Assembly: GCA_035622315.1 (NCBI GenBank)
Contig: DASPVP010000093.1
Coordinates: 1-11,776 of the forward strand
DNA length: 11,776 nucleotides
Direction: 5' to 3'
DNA from: JAJPHJ01 sp035622315
Lineage (GTDB): Bacteria; Vulcanimicrobiota; Vulcanimicrobiia; Eremiobacterales; Eremiobacteraceae
Positions 6,434 to 11,776 of this stretch are shown here, in pieces. Under the pieces are notes generated by a model. It did not search any database, was not told the origin of the DNA, and saw only the letters and a list, made by a program, of their open reading frames with translations. The position numbers were made by a program, and so were the translations under genes. Positions within the stretch are counted from its first letter, which is position 1. Each line of letters starts with the position of its first letter.

Positions 6434-7657
6434 CTATTCGATCGCGGGTGCTTGCGCCGCTACCGGGCGGTCGTAGCGGCGGAGATCCGGGAACAACCAG
6501 CTGCAGAGCAAGATCACCACGATCGTCGCAACCCCGCCGAGCACGACCGATGCTTCCGTTCCGAGCAGTGCGGCTACGGTTCCAGATTCGAATGCTCCCA
6601 GTTCGTTGCTTGCGCCGATGAAGACGTTCTCAACCGCGTTGACCCGGCCGCGCATCGCGTCGGGCGTTCCGAGCTGCACCAAGACGCTGCGGATGACCAT
6701 GCTCACCATATCGAAACCGCCCGTGAGCGCCAGCGCCACAAGCGAGACGGCGAAGATCTTGGAAACCCCGAACACGATGGTGGCGAGCCCGAAGCCGGCC
6801 ACGCACCACAAGAGCACGGGACCCGTGTTGCGCTCGATGGGCTTGCGCGAGAGGAACGCTGCAACAAGCGCAGCTCCCACGCCCGGGGCGGCGCGAAGTG
6901 CGCCGAACCCCACGGGTCCCACGTGGAGTATGCTGACGGCATAGACGGGCAAGAGCGCCGTCGCTCCGCCGAAGAGCACGGCGAAAAGGTCGAGCGAAAT
7001 CGCTCCCAAGACGATTTTCTTCGAAAAGATGAAGTGGATGCCCATCGAAGCGGCCCGCGCGAGCGACTCCTCGGCATGTCCGTCTGCCTGCAGCTTGGGG
7101 AGAAAGGCAAAACCTGCGGCGGCGACCGCGTAGCACGCGGCGGCGCCGGCAAAGGCGATCGGCGTAGCGATCGCGATGAGCGCACCGCCGAGCGCAGGAC
7201 CGGCGATGCCCAAGAGCTGCGCGACTGATTGCGAGAAGGCGGTGGCCCGCGCGTAGTGGTGTGTCTCCACGACGTTCACGAGCAAGGTGCGCGTCGCGGG
7301 GTCGCCGAGCGCGTGGGCGATGCCGATGATCGCGACCGCCGCGAAATACGCGCTCACCGAATGCGAACCGGCGAGCGTCAACGCGATGAACAGCCCGAGC
7401 GCGAGAACCTCGGCGATGGTCGTGAACAAGCAAACGAGGCGGCGGTCGACGCGATCCGCCAAGAGCCCTGCGGGAATCGCGAGGACGAGCTGCGGCACGA
7501 AGAGGGTGAGCCCGACGAGGCCTAAGTCGAACGGCCGATGGCGCAACGCAAAGATCTGCCAGCCGATCGCCACGGTTTCGATCGAGAAGGCCAATACGGA
7601 ACTCTGGCGCGCTACGAAGTACGCCACGAAGTCGCGCTCGCCGAACAATCGCCGCAC
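6434..7657 (-). CDS. MFS transporter, EntS/MFS_3-type exporter
   Basis: A 407-aa protein with about 12 hydrophobic segments. The loop between helices 2 and 3 carries GLLADRVDRR (64-73), the MFS motif A, and the N-terminal RDFVAYFVARQSSVLAFSIE with a tryptophan-rich GWQIFAL is typical of the EntS-like MFS_3 group that exports siderophores and other small molecules. The second half repeats the fold with RNTGPVLLWCVAGFGLATIV and MRGRVNAVENVFIGASNELG, the latter a strongly conserved segment of this group. The GTG start at 7657 shares one base with the TAG of the upstream coiled-coil gene, so translation is probably coupled. No siderophore or antibiotic biosynthesis gene is nearby, so the substrate is unknown. 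Confidence 0.9.
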   Translation of the reverse strand: MRRLFGERDFVAYFVARQSSVLAFSIETVAIGWQIFALRHRPFDLGLVGLTLFVPQLVLAIPAGLLADRVDRRLVCLFTTIAEVLALGLFIALTLAGSHSVSAYFAAVAIIGIAHALGDPATRTLLVNVVETHHYARATAFSQSVAQLLGIAGPALGGALIAIATPIAFAGAAACYAVAAAGFAFLPKLQADGHAEESLARAASMGIHFIFSKKIVLGAISLDLFAVLFGGATALLPVYAVSILHVGPVGFGALRAAPGVGAALVAAFLSRKPIERNTGPVLLWCVAGFGLATIVFGVSKIFAVSLVALALTGGFDMVSMVIRSVLVQLGTPDAMRGRVNAVENVFIGASNELGAFESGTVAALLGTEASVVLGGVATIVVILLCSWLFPDLRRYDRPVAAQAPAIE

Positions 7658-7929
7658 TAGGGAGCGTCAGGCTCGAGCGTGCTCAAGACCCCCTTGTGGC
7701 GCGCGATAGCGGCTTCGAGCTGCAGGCAACGCCGCTCGATGACATCAGCCTCTGCCTGTGCTCCCGATCGATGCAGCGCCTCGATGCTGCCCGCCCGCAT
7801 GACCGATTGGGTCTGGAAGTGCTGTGCCGCATACTGCATGTGTAGCAGATAGAGCTCGCTACGGGCTTGATCGATGCGCGACTGCAAAGCCGCGATCTCT
7901 CGCTCCAGGCCCTCAATCTCACTCTCCAC
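7657..7929 (-). CDS. small coiled-coil protein B, unknown function
   Basis: A 90-aa protein read from a GTG at 7929 that lies inside the end of coiled-coil gene A (11-nt overlap). Residues 5, 8, 12, 15, 19, 22, 26 and 29 are Ile, Leu or Ala in perfect 3-4 spacing, a textbook heptad repeat. A second helical segment runs about 56-86 (AEADVIERRCLQLEAAIARH). There is no signal peptide and no membrane helix. I do not recognise a family. The larger open frame up to 8151 is not credible upstream of 7929 because it runs antiparallel in character (Pro/Arg/Ser/Cys-rich) and overlaps gene A completely. Its stop overlaps the MFS start by one base. It could assemble with protein A into a heteromeric coiled coil serving the adjacent antiporter or exporter, but that is only inference from context. 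Confidence 0.65.
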   Translation of the reverse strand: MESEIEGLEREIAALQSRIDQARSELYLLHMQYAAQHFQTQSVMRAGSIEALHRSGAQAEADVIERRCLQLEAAIARHKGVLSTLEPDAP

Positions 7930-8197
7930 GCGCAGCTCGCAAGTTTTCGATCCGTTCCCGCAAAGAGCGTTCCTCGCTGACAAGCTCGTGATAGCGTACG
8001 CGCAGCGCATCGCTCTTCGATCTTGCCTCAGCGAAGCGCCGCGTCTGGTCGTCGAGCCGGCCTTCTGCGGCCGCACCGATGCCGGCCTCCTCGGCGTGCT
8101 GCGCGCGCAAGGACACGATCGAGGCGCGCAGCTGCTCGAGCTGGGCGGCAAGCAGGTCGCGCTGCGCGCGCAGCCGAGCGGCGGGTTCCACGCTCAT
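7919..8197 (-). CDS. small coiled-coil protein A, unknown function
   Basis: A 92-aa protein whose ATG overlaps the TGA of the antiporter gene (ATGA), giving strong evidence for the start and for coupled translation. Leu9, Leu16, Leu23 and Leu30 are spaced by seven, followed by an alanine/glycine break near 38-45 and a second charged helix to residue 90 (RRFAEARSKSDALRVRYHELV and RSLRERIENLR). It is rich in Arg, Glu, Ala and Leu, with no signal peptide, membrane helix or catalytic motif. No family is recognised. The frame is open upstream to 8473, but that part lies opposite coding sense of the antiporter gene and is rejected. A and B are similar in size and helical character; whether they are homologous cannot be settled by eye. 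Confidence 0.68.
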   Translation of the reverse strand: MSVEPAARLRAQRDLLAAQLEQLRASIVSLRAQHAEEAGIGAAAEGRLDDQTRRFAEARSKSDALRVRYHELVSEERSLRERIENLRAARGE

Positions 8198-9396
8198 GCT
8201 CTTCGCGCCGCGACTTCCACCTCTTCCAGACCGCCGGATTCGGCTTCGAGCACCTCTTGGGTCGGCGGGAAGTGGATCTGCGCGATGAGCGTCGGTATGA
8301 TGGCGGTCGCGATCACCACGGTGACGAGCACGCTGTATTGCAGGCCATCGATGTAGTGATGGCTGAGCCCGTAGAGACTCGAGATGGTGCCGAAGGTCAG
8401 CCCGGTGGCCATCATGAGCGTCAGATAGGTCGCGTCCGTCGCGGTATATCGGAAGCGTCGCGTTGCTGGCCACACGCCGGCGAACTTGGCCAGCACCTTG
8501 ACGCAGAAGAGAGCGCCGATCATCTTGATGCCGGCGACGACCTGGACGAGCGATACGTACGTCCCCGCTTTGATGAAGTAGAAGGGTGTCAGCAAGCTCA
8601 TGGTGGTCGTGCGCAGCTTGCGCGCGAGCTCGATGTGCGAGAGCAAAAAGCCCGCTGACACGAACCCCAAGATGTACGCGGGGAGGACACCCTCGCTCTT
8701 TGCGAGCGTCGCAAGACCCGCCAACAGAAAGATGATGGCGAAGAGCAGTCGAGATCCTGGTTCGCTCACGCGGTCGCCGAGGCGTAAGAACGCGACCGGC
8801 AGCAGCTTCGGCAAGAGGACCGCGGCGACGATCGAGACGGCGATGAAGAGCGCCAGCCAGCCGTTATAATCCGCGAAGAGCAGCCCGAGGGCGAGCACGG
8901 TGCCAAGATCCGTAATGAAACACGCCGCGAGAATCAGCTGGCCGAACTCCTTGCCTGCAAGTCCCGATTCCAACATGACCGCGTAGACGACCGCGACCGA
9001 CGTGGTCGACATCGCAACGCCGGCTACCTTGGCCGCCGCGAGCGACCAATGGCCTCCGTAGAACGCGAACGCGAACGCGGCGACGAACGGGAAGAAGAAG
9101 GAGACCACCCCGATGAGGACGGCGGGGCGCCACTGCCGTTGCAAGATAGTCGGATTGATTTCCGATCCGGCGAGAAACGTTAGCATGATGCTGCCGAAAC
9201 CGGCGACGAAATCGATCCACGTATTCGTGCTGAGCGCGATGAAGTTGCCGGCGAGAATCCCGAGGATGATCTCGATAAGCGCGGCAGATATCTTGAAACG
9301 GATGGCGAGCAGCGCGCCTACGAAGGCGAGCCCCATCCAAACGGCGGCGAGCAACCAGATATTGTCAAGCGCGGCCAAATGCCCGAACGTCGGCAT
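8194..9396 (-). CDS. CPA2-type cation/proton antiporter (Na+/H+ exchanger family)
   Basis: A 400-aa membrane protein of the Na_H_Exchanger family with about 12-13 helices and only a short soluble tail, so it lacks the RCK/TrkA-N domain of Kef-type channels. Family marks are FLAGSEINP at 74-82 (normally FLAGLE), STTSVAVVYAV at 130-140 in the unwound helix, and ITDLGTVLALG at 161-171 at the ion-binding site. In NapA-like electrogenic exchangers this site is DD, in KefC QD; here it is Thr162-Asp163. Conserved later segments are PAYILGFVSAGFLLS and LTPFYFIKAGTYVSL. The ATG at 9396 has a perfect AGGAGG 7 nt upstream, separated by seven T residues. It follows a structured leader and its stop overlaps coiled-coil gene A. 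Ion specificity (Na+, K+ or Li+) cannot be read directly. Confidence 0.9.
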   Translation of the reverse strand: MPTFGHLAALDNIWLLAAVWMGLAFVGALLAIRFKISAALIEIILGILAGNFIALSTNTWIDFVAGFGSIMLTFLAGSEINPTILQRQWRPAVLIGVVSFFFPFVAAFAFAFYGGHWSLAAAKVAGVAMSTTSVAVVYAVMLESGLAGKEFGQLILAACFITDLGTVLALGLLFADYNGWLALFIAVSIVAAVLLPKLLPVAFLRLGDRVSEPGSRLLFAIIFLLAGLATLAKSEGVLPAYILGFVSAGFLLSHIELARKLRTTTMSLLTPFYFIKAGTYVSLVQVVAGIKMIGALFCVKVLAKFAGVWPATRRFRYTATDATYLTLMMATGLTFGTISSLYGLSHHYIDGLQYSVLVTVVIATAIIPTLIAQIHFPPTQEVLEAESGGLEEVEVAARRA

Positions 9397-9433
9397 AAAA
9401 AAACCTCCTGCGAGCGCATCGCGTCGTCAGGAG
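9397..9433 (-). terminator. hairpin with U7 tract overlapping the antiporter Shine-Dalgarno
   Basis: On the minus strand CTCCTG (9433-9428) pairs with CAGGAG (9410-9405). Inside, CGA pairs with TCG and GCG with CGC around an ATG loop, with single bulged A and C on the 5' side, giving 12 bp in all. After one G come seven T residues (9403-9397), directly followed by the antiporter ATG. This has the form of an intrinsic terminator, and its 3' arm is the AGGAGG ribosome site, so the same structure could stop transcription or block translation. Confidence 0.6.
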
Positions 9434-9543
9434 TCATCGGCCATGCGGCAGTTCGGCCAAACGCCGGGCGGACTCCACCGCCTCCAGTCTGGCCTACGCA
9501 TCAACGGGGCGCCATTCCTGGTCGCTTTGCGAGCGCAGTAGCT
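9397..9543 (-). promoter_or_regulatory. structured 5' leader of the antiporter gene, riboswitch/attenuator-like
   Basis: The gap between the methyltransferase stop and the antiporter ATG holds several stems on the minus strand: CGCAG-CTA-CTGCG at 9547-9535 just at its start, GGCGG-TGGAGT-CCGCC at 9482-9467, TTGGCC pairing with GGCCGA around 9460-9437, and the final hairpin at 9433-9405. The loop plus first stem base of the second stem (GGAGTC, 9476-9471) is exactly complementary to GACTCC (9435-9430), the 5' arm of the final hairpin. Two exclusive folds are therefore possible, one releasing and one trapping the ribosome site. No known riboswitch class was recognised. Confidence 0.5.
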
Positions 9544-9547
9544 GCGG

Positions 9548-10360
9548 TTACGTCACTTGTCCGCTGATCACTGGGACGAACCAAACCGCGTAGCCGTTCG
9601 GGTCTTTGACGGTCGCAATCATCTGATCGAACGCCGCGCGTGCCGATTGGCTTGAGTACGAGGTCAGCTGGCCGATCGACTCTACGTAGCCATCGCGCCA
9701 GGCTTCGAAGATGCTGGCCATGACGTCGCGCGGAACGCGAAGGGGATCGACCACGACGTAGTCGATCGCGATATCTTTGAGTCCGAGGGCGGCGAACATC
9801 GCGAAGGTGTTGCGCCCCACGAACAGGTCGGTATTGGTGGCCGCTGCGAAGCTCGCCGGGGCCATGCACCAGAATTCGCGCAGATCGATCGCACCTTTTT
9901 GAAAGTGCAGCATCCCGTAGTCCTCGGCGATCACGTGGAGGAAGCCGCCGGAGCGCGCGACCCGGACGAGTTCGGTGAGTACTGTGTCGGGCTGTGGGAT
10001 GGAATGGATCACGTGACGGCAGACCACGAGATCGAAACTAGCACTGGGCAATTCAAGGCCGAACACGCTTTGGCGTTCAAACCTGAGCCGAGGTCCAAAC
10101 GATTGATAGCGTTCGCGGGCGAGCGCGAGATGCGCGTCGATGATGTCCACGCCGAGGACACGTGCCTGCGGGTACAGTGTGGCAAGCCTCGAGGAACCTT
10201 CGCCCGTGCCGCAGCCTGCGTCGAGGATGGCCGCGTCAGCTGGAATCCGATAGCGGCCGAAGAGCGCGACCTCTTGCGGCCAGATGGCTGCCGCCTGAGC
10301 GTGCAAGCCGCGCACCATCGACTCGTCCGCCATCTGTTTGGCTTGAGGGTTGAGGTCCAT
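9548..10360 (-). CDS. Class I SAM-dependent methyltransferase
   Basis: A 270-aa cytoplasmic protein with a Rossmann-type SAM domain. Motif I is ILDAGCGTGEG at 45-55, the acidic end of strand 2 is Asp72 in LGVDIID, motif III/IV is FDLVVCRHVIHSIP at 109-122, and LVRVARSGGFLHVIAED (about 131-147) is the usual post-motif segment. The pattern resembles UbiE/Methyltransf_11 and Methyltransf_25 enzymes. The C-terminal half (about 150-270) contains Trp, Phe and Tyr residues likely to build an acceptor pocket, but the acceptor molecule cannot be inferred. The ATG at 10360 lies 10 nt after the lipoprotein stop and lacks a good Shine-Dalgarno, so coupled translation is likely. The antiporter leader follows on the same strand. 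Confidence 0.88.
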   Translation of the reverse strand: MDLNPQAKQMADESMVRGLHAQAAAIWPQEVALFGRYRIPADAAILDAGCGTGEGSSRLATLYPQARVLGVDIIDAHLALARERYQSFGPRLRFERQSVFGLELPSASFDLVVCRHVIHSIPQPDTVLTELVRVARSGGFLHVIAEDYGMLHFQKGAIDLREFWCMAPASFAAATNTDLFVGRNTFAMFAALGLKDIAIDYVVVDPLRVPRDVMASIFEAWRDGYVESIGQLTSYSSQSARAAFDQMIATVKDPNGYAVWFVPVISGQVT

Positions 10361-10370
10361 GCGTTGGGTT

Positions 10371-10622
10371 CTAGCGGTCCGCGGGGACCATCAGGCGGTA
10401 TTTGCCGTTCGGATCTTCGACCTGGAGCGGGCGCTGCTGCGTTCCATCCTTACAGATGTAGTCCCAGGTCGCATACTGATCGTCACGGTCGGTGACGTGT
10501 GAAGAAGAAACCCCGCCATGCTGGGAGCACACCGGCACGTAGCGCGTTTGCGCGCAGCCGCACAGGACTGCGCCCATCCAAAAGGCGGGGAGCCACAGCC
10601 AAGATCGCACACGGGACCTCAC
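10371..10622 (-). CDS. small predicted lipoprotein
   Basis: An 83-aa protein starting at the GTG at 10622, with GGGAG 8 nt upstream. The alternative ATG at 10646 adds eight residues and has no ribosome site. The N-terminus RSRVRSWLWLPAFWMGAVLCGC has a basic n-region, a hydrophobic core and a lipobox (Leu-Cys-Gly before Cys23), so it is probably lipidated and membrane-anchored. The mature part has two further cysteines (CSQHGGV and YICKDG) that could form a disulfide in an oxidising compartment. No domain is recognised with confidence. It precedes the methyltransferase by 10 nt and is head to head with the MarR-like gene. Confidence 0.7.
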   Translation of the reverse strand: MRSRVRSWLWLPAFWMGAVLCGCAQTRYVPVCSQHGGVSSSHVTDRDDQYATWDYICKDGTQQRPLQVEDPNGKYRLMVPADR

Positions 10623-10636
10623 CCGGTCAGCTCCCT

Positions 10637-11722
10637 TTGCCGACATTGCTGTCGCACGTCTTGGTGGCGTTCACGATCGAGTTCGACAACGAAGCTGAAC
10701 GAAGGCTGCCGCATCGCACGACAAGCCAGCGCGTAGCCGCAAGAAGGTCCGCTGGCGGTCCATGGCTCGTGTCGCTCGTCATGTACGCAAATCTCATGCA
10801 ATTCGTCCAAGAAGACGGCGTGCGGGTCGCTGACCTGCAGCGTTTGGCGCGCGTTCAGAACTTGTCCTTGGAGGGCATGCGCAGGTGGGGTTACATCACA
10901 CTCGACGGCAGCCGCGAGAAGAAGAGAGTTGCTCAAGAGACCGTGGTACGGCCGACGGAAGCCGGACGGAGGGCGCAACAGATTTGTCGGCCGTTGGCTG
11001 CGCACGTCGAAAAACGCTGGCGCGCTCAGTTTGGTGACAAGGCCATCGATGATGTACGGAGTGCGCTCCAGGCGCTCGTGCAAAGGTTAGAACTCGCACT
11101 GCCTGACTATTTCCCGGTGCTTGGTTATGGCCTTCGGGTCGCAGCCGTCGCTACGTGGCGTGCTGGATCGCGGCCTTCCGGCTTCGCTCACCGAGACGTA
11201 CCCCTGTTCACCTTGGTATCGCAGGTGTTGTTGGCATTCACACTTGCCTATGAACGCAGCGCTGATGTGTCGCTTGCGATCGGTGCCAACGTCTTGCGCG
11301 TGCTCGGCGAGGATGCCGTCCGGGTTCGCGATCTTCCGCGCTTGAGCGGCGTTTCCAAAGAGTCGATCAAGATGTCGGTCGGTTTTCTCACCAGGCGTGG
11401 CGATGCGGTGGTCGAGTCTGACCGCGAGACTCTTGTGCCAACGGTGCGACTGACGCCCAAAGGTGTGAGATCGAAGGCGGCCTACACGGAGCTGGTTGTC
11501 ACGGTTGAAGAAAGGTGGAAGCAGAGATTCGGGGCCGCGCGGGTACGCGCTCTGAGGAATTCGCTCGAACGGCTTGTCGGTGATCCTGCGGACGCAAGCT
11601 CCCCGCTTTTCGAGCGGTTAGTGCTCAACCCTGACGGCTGGCGAGCTCGGCTTCCAACGCGCGAGGTACTGCCCCATCACCCGATGGTGCTACACCGCGG
11701 CGGCTTTCCGGACGGCGCTTAA
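10637..11722 (+). CDS. tandem-duplicated MarR-like winged-helix protein
   Basis: The C-terminal 361 residues of a longer open frame contain two diverged copies of one module. Copy 1 (11-residue LSHVLVAFTIE start, then ANLMQFVQEDGVRVADLQRLA, then RPTEAGRRAQQICRPLAAHVEKRW) matches copy 2 (VSQVLLAFTLA, then ANVLRVLGEDAVRVRDLPRLS, then RLTPKGVRSKAAYTELVVTVEERW). Copies 1 and 2 start near residues 1 and 188. The ED-x-VRV-x-DL helix-turn-helix and the T-x-x-G wing-to-dimer helix resemble MarR regulators, so a DNA-binding role is likely and one polypeptide may mimic a dimer. Copy 1 has about 23 extra residues after its first helix. The start is unresolved: the frame is open from a GTG at 10499, but the first 46 codons lie opposite the lipoprotein and look non-coding. 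I used the TTG at 10637, which has no clear ribosome site. Confidence 0.72.
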   Translation: MPTLLSHVLVAFTIEFDNEAERRLPHRTTSQRVAARRSAGGPWLVSLVMYANLMQFVQEDGVRVADLQRLARVQNLSLEGMRRWGYITLDGSREKKRVAQETVVRPTEAGRRAQQICRPLAAHVEKRWRAQFGDKAIDDVRSALQALVQRLELALPDYFPVLGYGLRVAAVATWRAGSRPSGFAHRDVPLFTLVSQVLLAFTLAYERSADVSLAIGANVLRVLGEDAVRVRDLPRLSGVSKESIKMSVGFLTRRGDAVVESDRETLVPTVRLTPKGVRSKAAYTELVVTVEERWKQRFGAARVRALRNSLERLVGDPADASSPLFERLVLNPDGWRARLPTREVLPHHPMVLHRGGFPDGA

Positions 11723-11776
11723 CTAGGGGCCGTACCACCACATTGCTGGCGATGCGCAAGAACCAAGTGTCGGATT

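Noticed and set aside
6350..7228. 292-codon plus-strand open frame opposite the MFS and patatin genes
   Set aside because: Low-complexity Arg/Glu/His-rich translation with no motif; the minus-strand MFS gene is clearly the coding one.
9425..9504. Short 24-codon frame in the antiporter leader (ATG at 9504)
   Set aside because: Trp/Pro/Arg-rich with no clear ribosome site; the region is better explained by RNA structure, although a leader peptide cannot be fully excluded.
9899..10495. 198-codon plus-strand open frame opposite the methyltransferase
   Set aside because: It lies over a methyltransferase with intact SAM motifs and has no recognisable domain.
1..11776. CRISPR arrays, tRNA or rRNA genes, insertion sequences, prophage or toxin-antitoxin modules
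   Set aside because: No regularly spaced direct repeats, no transposase or integrase motifs and no RNA gene signatures were seen on either strand by eye.

Overview
The window is a dense stretch of bacterial chromosome with high GC content, strong third-position GC bias, frequent GTG starts and many overlapping stop/start codons. No rRNA, tRNA, CRISPR array, insertion sequence or phage gene is visible. Taxonomy cannot be fixed from the sequence. The mix of genes would suit an uncultivated high-GC soil-type lineage such as Eremiobacterota, Actinomycetota or Chloroflexota, but that is only an impression.

Left block (1-4416, all minus strand, read right to left): an HxlR-family regulator, a YugP-like membrane zinc metallopeptidase, an HdeD/DUF308 membrane protein, a Rieske non-heme iron oxygenase of the glycine-betaine/choline monooxygenase type, a monomeric sarcosine oxidase/N-methyltryptophan oxidase-like flavoprotein, and the N-terminal part of an APC amino acid permease that runs off the left edge. 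The last three are tightly packed (8-nt gap, then an ATGA overlap). They form a plausible unit that imports an N-methylated amino acid or betaine-like compound and demethylates it oxidatively in steps.

Centre (4417-5096): a divergent control region between hxlR and a plus-strand DoxX gene. It carries a sigma70-like promoter and a perfect 7-bp inverted repeat that fits an HxlR operator. After doxX a GC-rich hairpin separates it from the convergent gene on the right.

Right block (5097-10622, minus strand, read right to left): a small lipoprotein, a class I SAM-dependent methyltransferase, a 147-nt structured leader, a CPA2-type cation/proton antiporter, two consecutive small coiled-coil proteins (92 and 90 aa), an MFS exporter of the EntS type, a possible 17-codon linking ORF, and an exported patatin-like lipase. 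From antiporter to MFS every junction overlaps. The leader ends in a GC-rich hairpin whose 3' arm contains the antiporter Shine-Dalgarno. Seven U residues follow, and an upstream segment could pair alternatively with the 5' arm, which gives it the architecture of a riboswitch or attenuator. This leader and the coiled-coil pair are the most interesting unexplained elements.

Right end (about 10637-11722, plus strand): a protein made of two diverged tandem copies of a MarR-like winged-helix module, head to head with the lipoprotein gene. The last 54 bases hold no recognisable feature.
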